A stretch of DNA of 64,000 bases from Alviniconcha marisindica (lineage: Eukaryota > Mollusca > Gastropoda > Provannidae): positions 1,568,501-1,632,500 of the forward strand of contig JABMCL010001766.1 in the NCBI GenBank assembly GCA_018857735.1, written 5' to 3'. Both the position numbers and the translations under genes were made by a program. Below are positions 1-14,200 of this stretch, piece by piece. Each line of letters starts with the position of its first letter. Within the stretch, counting starts at the first letter, position 1. Below the pieces are notes generated by a model. That model was not told the origin of the DNA. It did not search any database and saw only the letters and a program-made list of their open reading frames with translations.

Positions 1-62
1 TAATAATAATGCATACATTTTCTATAGCGCTATTCCCCGCTGAGCGAGCTCAATGTGCTTGT
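1..62 (-). repeat. Retroposon 3' tail
   Basis: Read on the minus strand the sequence ends ATAGCGCTATAGAAAATG followed by ATTATTATTA at the window edge. A GCGCTATA...(TTA)n end is a common 3' terminus of LINE/SINE families in molluscs. The related plus-strand tails near 1107-1165 and 57690-57727 show the same kind of end. Confidence 0.35.
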
Positions 63-811
63 TCACATATATGTACATAATATATACCATTTACATTTAC
101 TAACATATCATATTTGTATATCTCATAATGCATACTTAATAAATTACACTAATATACAACAAGTACTTGTAAAACGGCGCATAAAATAACTGTTATAAAA
201 CATAGAGATGCTACAATAATTTAAAACAGGTACATAATTATAAAGCAGTGGACTGAGTAATTATTATTATTGTTAGTATGCACACAAACATCAAAATGGT
301 CTACTTTCCTAGAACATTCATGCAATACAGTATACTGGACACCAAAACAACATAGCAGAACCAAAAGCAGATTAAGTATCCTACATCTCATTTTTCACCG
401 TTTAACTGTTTTGTGTTGTTTTGTAGCTTGAAAAAGGGGGACGATCCCAAAAATGTGCAGGATGTGTTTTGTCCAAATAAATAGCATTCATTTTAACCTT
501 TTATGTGTTTGAATCTTGTTTTAGAATGCTAGCAGTCATTCTTGTTTCAGATTTTTTTAATAATTATTATACTACTTTGCATGACAGTGACACATATCTT
601 TGATAGTGTACAGGTTTCTTGTGATGTTTTTTGTTGTTGTTGTTGCTGCTGTATTTTTTATCCAACTTTTAAGGCCTTACAAAAACGCAAAATCTCATTA
701 AAACACAAAACACGAAAATGACACTTGCTAAAATCTGCTAACCTGACCCTGATAAAACCAAAACTTAAACCAATGAGCTCGTAATCTTTTGCTGCCTGCC
801 AGCTAACTCAC
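63..811. other. Non-coding stretch left of DAGL exon 9
   Basis: AT-rich sequence with no recognisable DAGL exon; presumably intron 9. A plus-strand AATAAA lies at 478-483. Nothing else is supportable. Confidence 0.5.
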
Positions 812-953
812 TTTGGGCATGTTACACTTGCAGAGCGCCCTCAGCACCCTGACCTTGAGGTCGCACATGGTGGGCATGGCCAGGCGAGGAATGATGTCCT
901 CCCCCACAATCACTGAACACACAAAGTCCCGCACGTAGCGACTGGCACTGGGG
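812..953 (-). CDS. DAGLB: DAGL exon 9 (catalytic aspartate); last exon in the window
   Basis: It encodes [20 protein letters not shown] then IIPRL, with the catalytic Asp, and ends KCNMPK before GTGAGT. A second AG six bases further on (exon start 947) is also in frame. The 953 start is preferred because the Ser-to-Asp spacing then equals that of vertebrate DAGLB. Confidence 0.92.
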
Positions 954-3900
954 CTGTGACACAACGATGAGGAAATGAAGCACTCAACTTCCTCAATAAT
1001 AAAAGCACTCAACTTCCTCAACAATTAGTTTTAAGTTGTGTGTAAATTAAGTTTTGTATAGTCTTGTGTGTGTGGATGCCGGTGTGTGTACTAGTCTGCC
1101 TGTATGCGCTTAGAACAGTCTCTATGGACAAGATTTTGCGCTTATTAAATACTTTGTTATTAATAATAACAGTAAATGTCACCTGCAGGTACCAACACCT
1201 GTAGATACAAAGGTACCACCAGACAGCAGCGGCTCAAAGATCATTAACGCATACAGGATTTTGGGATGCCAATCACCTGAGCACTTCAGCCAACCAGTGT
1301 CACTGTTAATAATCCTCACGCAAAGACTAATGAGTGGCCACTATGTTTGCCTCACAAACTAATCCATAGCAATGGAGCCAAAGACCAACTAGAGGATTTG
1401 GAACAAAACCTTCAAAATTCATAAAGAAGCAGGCTCACTGATGATGAGAGATATCTGCGGCAATCAAACGAGGCAAATTACGATCCTCTGAATGCTGAAT
1501 CAGATTCAAATCATCATGCATTCCACTAGTCAATGCCAAACGCAGTATTTTCACGCAGAATACTACTTACGCCTAATGATCACTGCATCATTTGATGCTC
1601 TCTGCCAGAAACCATGCATTGGTGTGATGCCTCACTTGTTATGAGAAGCTCCCAAGGAGTTGAGGGTGGTCACAGAAGAGAGGAAGAGAGGTTCCACTGT
1701 GCTGCTATCCAGCTCTAGAACTGTGACCTTGCGATCCATCCATTTGTTGCCGCTGCTCAGACAACTGCACTCGACACCCCACCTTGCTCTACAGCCTCAA
1801 TGATGCAGTCCCTTGTGTTTCTGTCAGTTCAGTTCAGCTCAAGATGATATATATGCGCTCAGGAATGCCCATATGTGCTCCACCCCATCTTTCAGAAGTT
1901 TCCCCAATACTGCCTTTGATTGATTTTGAAACAGTTCCAATGTAATTCTGACCGAGGATGACCCACTCTGATCCTTTCCAGGAAGATCAATGAGTGCTTC
2001 CTCTTTCCATGCCTCTCTCCTCCAGGCAATTAATGGTGTGATGTCCTCGTGTCTCAAATGCAGAGCTTGCTTTATCTCATGCACCCCCCTGCCCTCCTTG
2101 TTCTATAGCTTCAATCACCACTCACATCACACAGTCTCTTGTGTTCCAAATAAAGAGCTTATGTTACCTCATGAGTACCCCCCCCCCTCCCCCCCACCCC
2201 CATCTATAGCTTAAGTTCCCACTCACATCACACAGTCTCTCATGTTTCAAATGAAGAGTTTATGTTACCTCATGAGTACCCCCCCCCTCCATTTGCCACC
2301 CACATCTCACAGTCTCTTGTGATTCAAACAAAGAGCTTGCTTTACCCATGAGTAACTCCCCCCCCCCCCCCCCCCCATATAGCTTCAATTCCCACTCCCA
2401 CCACACTGTCTCTCTTGTTTCAAACAAAGAGCTTGCTTTACCCCATGAGTAACCCCCCCCCACCTCTATACCTTCAATTGCCACCCACATCACACAGTTA
2501 CTTGTGATTCAAACAAAGAGCTTGCTTTACCCATGAGTAACCCCCCCCCCCCCCCCCCCATATAGTTCAATTCCCACCACACTGTCTCTCTTGTTTCAAA
2601 TTAAGAGCTTATGTTACCTCATTCATACCCCCCCCCCCCCCCAGCTTCAATTGCCACTCACATCACACAGTCTCTCATGCTGTCTCGTGAGTACCCCCCC
2701 CCCCCCCTGCTTCAATTGCCACTCACATCACAGTCTCTCATGTTTACCTCAAAGTACCTAGTACCCACCCCCCCAAGCACTTCCCCCTCCCCCACCAATA
2801 GCTTCACTTGCCACTCACATCAGTCTCTCCTGTTTACCTCATGAGTATCCCCTCATCCCAAGCTCCCCCCCCCCCCCCAGCTTCAATTGCCACTCACATC
2901 ACACAGTCTCTCCTGTTTCAAACGAAGAGCTAGCTTTACCTCATGAGACCCCCAGGGGGCGAGAAAGCGAAGCAAGCCAGGTTGCTGTACTGGGGTCTGA
3001 GCAGCACCGCCAGAATGGCCGCCACCCCTGCTCCCAGGCTGTGACCAACCACCACCAGGCGGCTGCCCTCCTGCATGCAGGCAAAAAACAAAAACTAAAC
3101 AAAGTTACATCTTGCACACATGTTTACAGGCCAGACCAACGTTACATCTTGCACCTTGCACGCATGTTTACTGGCCAAAGCAAAGCTTTATCTCGTGCAT
3201 ACGTTTACAGGCCAAAATCAAAGTTACATCTTGCATGCATGTTTACAGGCCAAAATCAAAGTTACATCTTGCACAGGCCAAACCAAAATTAAATCTTCCA
3301 CCTTGCATGTATGTTTACATGCCAAAACAAAGTTATATCTTGCACATGTTTACAGGCCAGACCAAAGTTACATCTTGCACCTTGCATGCATGTTTACAGG
3401 CCAAAACAAAAGTTACATCTTGCATGCATGTTTACAGGCCAGACCAAAGTTACATCTTGCACCTTGCATGCATGTTTACAGGCCAAAACAAAAGTTATAT
3501 CATGCACACATGTTTACAGGCCAAAACAAAGATATATCTTGCACATGTTTACAGGCCAAAATCAAAGTTACATCTTGCATGCATGTTTCCAGGTCAAACC
3601 AAAGTTACATCATCTACATCTTTGTGCAGGTCAAATCAAAGTTACACTTTCCACTGATGTCAACCAAACTTACATCTTCCACGCCTGTGCACAGGTCAGT
3701 CCAAAGTTAAATATTTTTAACACATGTGCATGTCAAACAAAACGCATGTGAGTATATAACATATGCATGATTGCATTCATTAAAACAAGACCCCCCCACT
3801 CCACGCCTGTGCACAGGTCAGTCCAAAGTTAAATATTTTTAACACGTGAGCATGTCAAACAAAATGCATGTGAGTATATATACATTATATGCATGATTGT

Positions 3901-6900
3901 ATTCACTAAAAAAACAAGTGTGCATGTCAAACAAAATGCATGTGACTATATATGCATGACTGTATTCATTAAAAAAAACAAGACCCACCACTCCCACCTG
4001 CCAACTACACAATAAAAACAACACACATATAAATGAGAAGAAAATAAATAAATCCACAAGCACTTTGGTACAAAGCAAAAGCATGAATATTTCACTCTTT
4101 AAAATGTCAGTCAGCCAATCCCTACCCCCCCCCCCCCCCCCCCCCAACCCCTTCAACACACTCATCATGCACATGTGAATGCATACATGATCTCTCTGTG
4201 TCTATTTGAAAGATGCACACAGAAGATTATGACCAAAGAAACACAGGCACATGACCACAGTACAAAACCAGCACACCACTTGGGTGGACATTCAAAAGAT
4301 GCTATAAAAAGCTACAGTCACTCATTTAGAATCACATGCGACAAGTGCAGTAAGTCTGTTCAAGAGAGGAGAAGGGTGCTGTATAAAAGCAATCAACAAC
4401 AACAACAACAGTCATAGTTTAGGAGCTGTGTGAGAGTCGAGGTGGCCGTCCTGGGCTGTCCGTCCTAACGAGCCTTCTGGTTTCCGTGGACGTAAAAATT
4501 ATTGAATCACATGCGACAAGCGCGGTAAGTCTGTTCAAGAGAGGAGAAGGGTGCTGTATAAAAGCAATCAACAACAACAACAACAGTTAACGATTAAAAT
4601 ATGTCAAGAATTGGATCCTGCTCAGCTTCAGTTGTCAGATAAAAAATGCTTTGCAAAGCTGCAATGATGTAAAAGCGCACGAAAGAGAGTGAAAGGTATA
4701 CTGTAATGGCTAGAAGCATGTTTCTGAATAAATGCCCCACAAAGATGTGCTTAGCAAAAACAACAACAACAAAACTCCCACCTGTAGCGAGGAGAAAGCT
4801 CTCTCCAAAAGCTGTTTTGTCTCCAGCTGCGACTTGATGAACTTGGCACAGTCCAGCATGGCATCGTGACATGATGCGTCTGGCACACTGTCAATGTGCA
4901 GTGGCACTCCTCGCGCAGACAAGTCTGTAAGAGCATCCTGGGGAGGGTGACAGAGGTGTGTGGGGTGAGATCAGTACAGCGTTTTGCTGATTTTTGATTT
5001 GGCAGAACAGAGTCATCAATCTTACACCTGGTAAACTAGCAAAATAGAAATATAAATATTTTCTGGTTCTGTTTGCTTTTAACCTTCCACTTCCAGTGTA
5101 TTCCTGATCTATTCTGTAATGTTGGTCCCCCCCCCCCCCCCCCCCATCAACTCTTAGCCTCCTTTAAATTTCTCTATCCAATCATCCATCCAAGCTCTGC
5201 TGCTGCTCTGATTTGATCTTGAAGAAGTCAGAATACACAAGAACACAGGATTTTGAAGAAGTCAGAATAAACAAGAACATAGGACTTCAAAGAAGTCAGA
5301 ATACACAATAACATAGGACCTTGAAGAAGTCAGAATACAGAAGAACATAGGACTTTGAAGAAGTCTGAACACACACGAACACAGGACCTTGAAGAAGTCA
5401 GAATACACAAGAACATAAGATCTTGAAGAAGTCAGACTACACAAGAACATCCCAAGATCTTTGCCCCCTTTTTCTTCTTCTATGCGAGGCTGGTGGAATT
5501 TGGCTTCCATAAACATCGTACATATGACTGCCCTTGTGGGCTGTTGGTGATGTAGGTGTTTTCTTCAGATGTGCAGCATCCTTTTTAAAAGCATTCCCAT
5601 ATAACCACCAACTTGGTGTCCTTTACCTGCAGTGACAATGTGCCTCTGATGCTGATGACCACGTTGTTGAACTTCCGATCCACGGCTACGTAGAATGGTA
5701 CTTCACGGTACTGAAAACCATGAGACATAAGCATTCCAAAAATATGTGTAAACACACACACACACAAAACAACAACAAACAAAACAACAAACAATCTCCA
5801 ATAAAGAAATTGATATGAGAATTAATATCAATTTCACAATCTGAAAAACAAGAAACTGTCTAAAAAACAAAAAACAACTACCACCACCACCAATCAATCT
5901 CCAGCACAGAAATGAATATAAAAACTAAAATCAACACACAAAACCGTTTTTGTTCTTTCCAACTGTCATAACACTTAACAGTGCAAATAATTATTCAGAC
6001 TTCCTCTGCAAATTGACCAAAAATGCCACTTTACAAGACAAGGTTTGGTTGAGTGAAAACTGAAGCATAATAAAACATCACCTCCCCATAAAATCGCCTG
6101 CATACATGTTTCCAACCACTGCATTGAACTGAAGTTTACTGGTATTTTCCAATGTTTTATTCCATTTTATTTGTCTACCTTTACCTTTGTTATGTTGAAC
6201 TGTCTAATTGTCCTCTTTTTTTTAGCCGAATCTGAGCGAAAAGGCAAATTTTCATTTGATGCATTTATTATGAACAATAAAGTTCATTTGTATTTGTTTG
6301 TATTTGTACCTGTACTAGCAGCATACCCTCTCATTTGTCAGCTAGAAGCGTTACCTTATTGTGGAAGCTGACATAGATGAGGTCTTGGTCTCTGACTTTG
6401 GTGAGCTGTTTGATGGCGGCTGTGTGGCACTCGCAGGCATTGTCTGCATACACCTGGCTGTCTTCCCGCCTGCAGCAACAGCACCTGAGATAGGGCCCAG
6501 GTACCAGGTAATCAACACTGTTGTCATGCGCATGAACTTTCAACTTTGTAATGTACAATTATGCTGAATTTATGATAACAGCTGTTGTTTCTACAGCAGG
6601 GTGGCACACTTCACACAATCAACAAAATGTATTTAAAAAAAAAAATGCTGTGGAAAATTAACTGATTCTTCACGCCATGTGAAATAAATGGTGAAAAGAA
6701 TGGAAATATCACTTCTCACGGCCTCTCCAACTTCGACATATTTTACTCTCCAACCATCCCCCATACCACATGACTGTCAAAAACAGTTTGATTATCTAAA
6801 ACTGATTCTGAAGAGATTTGTCATTGGATCAGTAGCCCACTCTGGTGAATGTGGTTCTTAACCTGGCTCTGGAAGAATAAATCATGCACTAACACCCCCA

Positions 6901-6992
6901 GTTCGGGCAAACGGAGCATGTTTTCTTCTTAGTGTGGAGAAAGAATCCTTTTTCAAAACTCTGATTACAGGGTTATACTTGCGGCATGAAAG

Positions 6993-7030
<38 letters not shown>

Positions 7031-10000
7031 ATCTAAAGAGAGGATGTAAACTGATAAGAAGATGTCAAAAATGACACCAAACATCAGCTATGTGAATGTA
7101 TCCAATTCAAAGTTGTTGTTTTAGTACTTCATTGTCCCTTGTGGGACAGTCTTTGATGGAATGGACAGAGTGATAAAATCATAAATTTGTATGACCATGA
7201 CAAACAACACTTATCATTGTGGTTTTGATGATTATCATAACAGTCATCATTATCATTACTGTCATTCTGGAGTCTAGATTATCTTCATTCTTTGTTTTAG
7301 TTTTTTTTTTAACTTATTCCTTTTTTACAATACAATGTAACAATGTCACATGAACCAATTCAGAACTTGCAATAGTTTTCATTTCATCCACTGTTGTCAG
7401 TGATTAGTAGTAATACTAATATGACTGCCCCAAAAAGAATAACATAATAGTAATAACTGATCTGGGTGTTTGTTTTTGTTGTTTTGTGAAGTATTTCTCC
7501 ACTTACATTACACTTTACAATAATCCTATAGTTACACAAACTGCATCCACTCATTTAGTGATTAGAACACAGACAAAGAAAAAGTGAGTGGTTACAATTT
7601 ACATGCACGATAAAGACTGGAAACAAGGAGAAAAACCCTAACATGAACATCTTGAAACAAAAGAAGCAAGAGATCAATCACATTTTCAACTAAATACACG
7701 TATTATATTTATAAAGGAAATGAGTGACAAAAAATTAAATAACAAAAATGGCAGTAAAGTTCAGCACTACTGAGAAAAGGAGTGGCATTAAAGAATTGAA
7801 AGTTCAACAAAAACTATGTACCCCATAACACCGTAAAAAAGTTTTATTCCCCTCCTAGGCATTGTTAGAGAAGCCCAAAAAGCTTAGATTTGTACATGAT
7901 ATGCTCTTCCAGTACAGTTATACTGCAACAGTGCAAGCATGAGACATTTTGAAAATGAAGCATGTCAGGAGTTCTCAACTTAGCATTTATCAAGTAGTGA
8001 ATTGCACTCCCAGGGTTGATCCTTGCTTTACCTGGACTCATCGCTGTATTTTGCCTTCTAGTCTAGCAGGGAGACTGGACAGACTGTCTAGTCATTGAGA
8101 TGAGGACAAAAGCATGTCAGACCCCTGTGCTTCTGGCTACACATGTAAAAAAGCTCCAGACAGTTGGAAATCAAAGAAGAACAGAGACAATTTCTCCAGC
8201 TAATGTCAACAGATATTCGCCGCTGGCCCACAGTATGTAAACTCTAAAACACTGCAGATACTGATGAAACTGGGCAGCTCTAGCCTTGTGGCTGCTATAA
8301 ATTACATTAGTGTTAGTTAGCTGGCGCCTTGAGCCCATTCAACCACATAGGGTTATATCAGGGCTAATTATAATAGTGTAACCTCAGTGAAGTGACTTCA
8401 GTTTCAAGCACGGGATTAATAAATAAGGTACTGGTGTTTCTATGGAATCTATCAGATGAGGCTCTTGAGGACATAAAAAAACAACAACAAAAAACTAGTA
8501 GTTATTTAATACATTACGTAAGAGTGTAGTCAGTGCAAAAAAACACAGGCAAATAATAACGGCTGGACACACTGCAAGTACGAAACAGCACGAAAAGAAA
8601 AAGAACAAAAAGAAAGCACAAAAAGAAAACCACAGAGTACATCAAGTACATAGCCACAACAGTGAGAAGATTGTTTTTGCCACAGCCACAAAAATGCTAA
8701 TGTGATCATACTCATTTTCATACATGTACATTAACATACAATAAAAAACTTTTTTATACATCTAATGTCCCTCTAAATTTCAGACCTTACAGTTAGTTCA
8801 CAAAAATCAGTAACAGAGTATATGGATGGAAGTCAACAAGTTGTTTTACTGATTCAAAGCACATGCAAGTCATGTTGGTTTTTAGTACCAGAGAGAACAT
8901 ACCCATCAATGCGGGATAGCTTGCAAATTACAAGAATGTTTCTGTTACTGAAGACAAAGTTGCATACTCAGTGACAAGAGTATTAAGTCATTAGAAGGCG
9001 GTAATGACAGACAAAAAGATGGGAGGAAAATCCACACGACTTGCACTCATTACACCAACTACAAAAAGGTGCACACATAGTCACAACAGGATAGCATTTC
9101 AGTTTCAAGGCAAGACAGAGTTCCAGCTACTCAGAAGTGAAAATTAGCTTTCTGTGCCTTTTTCTGAAGTGAGTGTAATACAGAATTCACTTGGTACATT
9201 GGAACCCCCTTCAAATAAGTTGCCTGGACCATCAAAATCACCTCTGCTTTAATTTTTTTAATTTAATATTAAATATTCCTCAATAAATCAAAATGCAAAA
9301 GAAAGTATGCTGGTGGGCATTTTTTCACACTACTTTGTTTTGACTTTTTCATCTTATGTGACTGTCTGACTGGTTTGCACTGTCTCTGTGTCTGGTTGGT
9401 TTGCACTGTCTCTGTGTCTGGTTTGCACTGTCTCTGTTTTCACTGTCTCTATGATGATTACACTGACAAACTGTTCATGTCAGATACATTTCTGGATTTA
9501 TTGCCTTCCCAACACAATGGATGCAAAGCAAAACATTTCAAATATAATTTAGCTCTGTTTGTTCATCCAGTGGCATGGTGCACTTGCTGAACCTCTTACA
9601 ACCAGCAGAATCTAGTACTTTGTCTGAAAAAAGATGGTGTGTCTATGTATAGCTTGTTGAATGTAGATGGATGTATATGGTTGGGACAGGGTGGGCGTGG
9701 GTGGCGCATGAGAGATTCAGAGAAGAGAAGGGGGCGTGGGTTGGGTTGGTGAGAAGACAGACTCAGTTTGGTGTTGTTGTTGAGAGTATCGACCATTTAT
9801 TAATAGTTGTGGATGAGTAGGGACTGGTGCGTGCATGTGTGTGTGTGTGTGTGTGTGTGGTGTATCGTGTATCTATATAGCTACTGTTTGCTAGGTGATA
9901 ATGGTAGGCTACAATATTTAAGGTTCTGTTTCTTGCAATGTATGCTAATGCGTTTTTTGTCATAAGATGTTTGTACAGCACATCAAGTTTAACTCTGGTT

Positions 10001-11205
10001 AGAGAGTAGCACTTTATAAGAATTTTTTTTAAATTATTATTACAAACAACTTGGGAGGAACCAGAACCAGCAGTATAAATGCCCCAGCAGGCAAAGGGTT
10101 AATAAGGCAGACCTCTGGAAAGTGATTTTAATGGCCTCAGCCACTTACGTTGTAAAGGGGGTTCATGCAAAACACTACTGCTAAGAATCAGTTAGGTTTA
10201 CCTGCCACAGAGCTGTTTTTCCCCCAGCACCATATGATAAATATTCCACTATGCACAGTGACCAAGCTACAGTTGCCAACCACTCATGGCAGACTGAACG
10301 GAGACGCTTACGGAAGAGTGTAATGAAACATGCATGTTTTAATACTGACATGCCACCAGCACTTACGGTGGGAAATAGCTTCTGGAAAACCCTTGCATGC
10401 CTGAGTCTAACTGTTTTCGTGGGAAAGATGGTGGCCTTACAAAACCCATACCACCACCTGCATAGGATAGGTGTTTCGTCAGGCGTCGAAAATAGGGTCT
10501 CATAAATTGTGGAGCGAGGTTGTGTGCTGAGTGGCTGAAAGACAGATATATGAATGATACATACAACAAACACAGTCAAGCCAAGCATAATCTGTACTTC
10601 CCATGCAACGCACACCTCGCAAGTACAACGTACACAAGAACCCCTCTACAAAGATCAACAACACGGATGACATACAACTGTAGCATTCTTTCATTAGGGA
10701 TTTCTGCAATTGTGATTTGCATAAAATTATTACCATTATAACAGTTTTTTTGGACTGAAGTGTAGCAAAATAAAAGGAAGTAATTGACTGATGAGGCATG
10801 ATATTTAGATCTGGAAGAGCTTAAACAGAGTAAATCCAGAGGAAAAAATGGAGAGAAGTCCTACTCCCTTCTTAAAGAGTCTATTGGGTGCATCAGTGCC
10901 CCTGGAGCCAAATGATTTTTTGGTTCACAATTAATGCTAAACAGAGAGCAGAGGGGTTATCAAAAAATAACCTGATCCTGGTGGGGACCATTATTATGTT
11001 GACTGCCTACATCAGACACCTGTTTCACTACCTGAGTAGCTCATCAGTGACCACTGGCACATAATGGTGAGAGAATATCAGCCCAATATTAGTAAAAGAA
11101 AACCAATGTCTAGGTGGTAGACATGTCAGCATGGGAGAATTCTCTCAGCTAACATACCTAAGAAGTGAAAAAAATGATAATTTGTTGTTGTTTTCTTCTT
11201 CTTCT

Positions 11206-11262
<57 letters not shown>

Positions 11263-14200
11263 CAAAAAGTGTGTATGTCCACAAGCTGCTGTCAGGGGTG
11301 TGAATGAATCATAATTTGAAGATTACAACACCTTCGCAAAGCAGCTTCCATGCATGAGCAGAGTTTTATTTTATGCAAGAGGGTAACACATAACAACTGC
11401 TTACTAGTTTTAAATGCTCTGTGTGCTGATATATCACACCATTTACACAATACATATATATATACACATTTTGCATGCATGCACAAGGCCTAACCATATT
11501 CCGAATTTTCATGCTGGATCTGGAGAAATGTGTGGAGTTTGGCACAGCAGTATCAGAAAAGCACAACATGCACATGACCACATCAACAGTACTGTTGCAG
11601 TTTCTGATTTCAATTTTCAAATACAATTATTTCATGCCAAATCAATATTAAATAAACATATCCATCAAGGTTGTTATTCCAGCATATTTCACCTTCGCAA
11701 ACAGTGGTTTAAACATTTTTGCATTTCTGCTGGCAGCACACGACACCCCAAACTTATTTTTTGTACTTATAATAGTAAAAATGACAGTTTAACAAAAATC
11801 CTGAAATGATGCTAAAGGCTCCCAGTGCTGCATCAGCAGCCAAAGGTCAGCAACCTTGCACAGGTGCAGGGTGCAAAGTCCTAATATCAAAAGGCTCCAT
11901 TGTGAATAATTCAGAGCCATATCATGACCTTGTTCCAAAAAAGCTTGTGACACCAAACACTGCACTATGCAGCTAATGCCAAAATGTAATATAAAAATAG
12001 CTTGGTCAATAAGATGCTGTCAGTGTGACTCAAAAACAGAGGCTTCCTGAGGATCTACCAAATTCAAAATAGGAATTTCTGTGATTCTGAGGGCGAATGT
12101 TCACCATTCTAAAACCCTGTAAGTATACATACCTGCAAGCTGCACACAGTCGACACAATCCAGTGAAGAGGTTTGCGTACATGTAGAATGGCCAGCCATA
12201 GCTGCCGAGTGCAAACTTCATGTAATGCGCCATCATGGGCACCGTCATCCAGTTCTGCGCCAAGTCCCCGCCCACCATCACCGTCGCAGGTCTGTCACCC
12301 CCAACGTCACTGACCGGGAGGACAGCGACTGCTGCTGCTGCTGTTGCTGCTGTGGTGGCTGACTGGCTGGAGGGTGTGCTGCTGACGATGATGGCAGAGA
12401 GGTTTTCCTCCATGCATTTTTGTTGTTGTTCTACCAGCATGAGCCCCGCTGCAATGTCTGTAGGCACTAGGTCAATGTCCTGCCAACATGGTAAGCATCA
12501 GAAATGAGGTCAAACTTATGCTTATGTCTCAGAAATGAGGTCACTTATGCTTATGTCTAGTCAGGATTATTGTAATCATGAAAACAATACTGCCCTAGAT
12601 CATTTACAACTTGAATAAAACATGTCAAAAAAACAAAAAACAAAAAAACAAGAAGAAGAAATGAGGTTAAACTCAACCAACAAAGGAAGTTAACAATAAT
12701 AACAGTGCTCCAAAAGACATCACACCAACACAACAACAGTCATCTCAATCGCCTGTGGTAACTCTCGCCTGGAATGTGAGTAAACACAAAGGAACAAACT
12801 CCACCAAAGGTGCATCCTCAAAAAGGATACTCCCCTGTGGCATACTATATCTACCCTTCATTCCAGGCACTCACAACAAACAAAAACCTCAATCGCCTGT
12901 GGTAACTCTCGCCTGGAATGTGAGTGAACACAAAGGACAAAAACTCCACCAATGGTACATCCTCAAAAAGGATCCACCCCCCCCCCCCCCCCCACCCCCC
13001 GTGGCATAGTATCTACCCTCCATTCTAGGCACACACACAACAGTGACCTCAATTGCCTACAGTCACTCTCATCTGGAATGTGAGTAAACACAAAGGATAA
13101 AAACTTCAATGAAGGTACATCCTCAAAAAGGATACCCCTCCAGTGGCATATATCTGCCCTCTATTTCAGGCACACTTGGTGACACACATGTGTAAGACAA
13201 AACCAATTTTTTATTCAAGATTGGGCATAGTCCCTCGATCCTGAAACTGGCTCAACACATGTATAACAGTAACACACATATTTAGTATTTACATATTAGC
13301 CTCAGGGTGACCTGTCATAATCTGACACAGAATGAGGCCTAGAATGCTTGTGCAGAACCAACACATTATATGGGCATATTATATCTGCCCTCCATTCCAT
13401 TTCCAGGCACACTCGGTGACACACATGTGTAGGACAAAACCATTTTTTTATTATTCAAGATCGGGCATAGTCCCTTGATACTGAAACTGGCTCAACACAT
13501 GTATAACACACACATTTAGTATTTACATATTAGCCTCAGGGTGAATTGTCATAATCTGAAACAGAATGAGGCCTAGAATGCTTGTGCAGAACCAACAAAG
13601 GATAAAACCATAAAAGAAGTCACTCACATTGTCATAATCATATGAATATGACAATGTGAGTGACTTTTTTATGGTTTTATCCAAAAAGAAATTAGAATTT
13701 TCCTCAAATGCAAAAACAAACATTGCACTTGCAGTGGCCAAAATAGGAAAGCATTCACAGTCCAAAAGGATCAATGAACTGTTGGACCACACCTTAAAAT
13801 AATCTGCTACCAGTCTGGACACATCGGAAAAAGCATCATCTGTGTCTTGGCCACCAGCAATGCAGCAGCAAAGGCAACGAAACCTGGCAAAAGACAAAAA
13901 CAGACATCCATGAATGATAAGTAAGCAAAGGGTTACATTTAAAAAAAAAAATAATAATCAAAAATCAAAAAAAAGTCAAGGAATCCTTTTTAAGCTGAGA
14001 TGTGCAAAAGCTACTAATGATTATACTCCACCATGTAACTGATAAAGCTTTTTTTCCCATTCAGGTTCTCTGGTTTGTTTGCACACAGTGTAATTTTTGT
14101 TCTTAATTCATAACCACGTTTAAAAACTCTTAAGTGTTTTTCTACATAATAATATAAATCAACCTGTGCAACAGCTGCTCATATACAGAGCATGTACTTT

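Larger units (their letters stand above)
6485..12132. other. DAGL intron 4 (5.6 kb)
   Basis: AT-rich intron without a recognisable gene. It contains a (CA)n run at 6994-7028, a family-B repeat at 8313-8374, a (GT)n run at 9835-9859 and a (TTC)n/(CT)n run at 11195-11263. A 91-bp exon-like block at 10367-10457 is discussed in the findings. Confidence 0.7.

Noticed and set aside
1839..2084. 81-codon minus-strand frame as an extra DAGL exon
   Set aside because: Exons 8 and 9 join directly in frame with family-like spacing, and the frame partly overlaps the tandem array.
2260..3751. Many open frames of 70-196 codons in the intronic repeats
   Set aside because: They arise from tandem units without stops, have no domains, and lie in DAGL introns on either side of exon 8.
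10181..10615. 144-codon minus-strand frame as a gene
   Set aside because: It lies within DAGL intron 4, has no recognised domain, and inclusion would shift the DAGL frame. Kept only as a possible poison exon.
11414..11809. 131-codon plus-strand frame
   Set aside because: Low-complexity His/Ile-rich translation of intronic AT-rich DNA; no motif.
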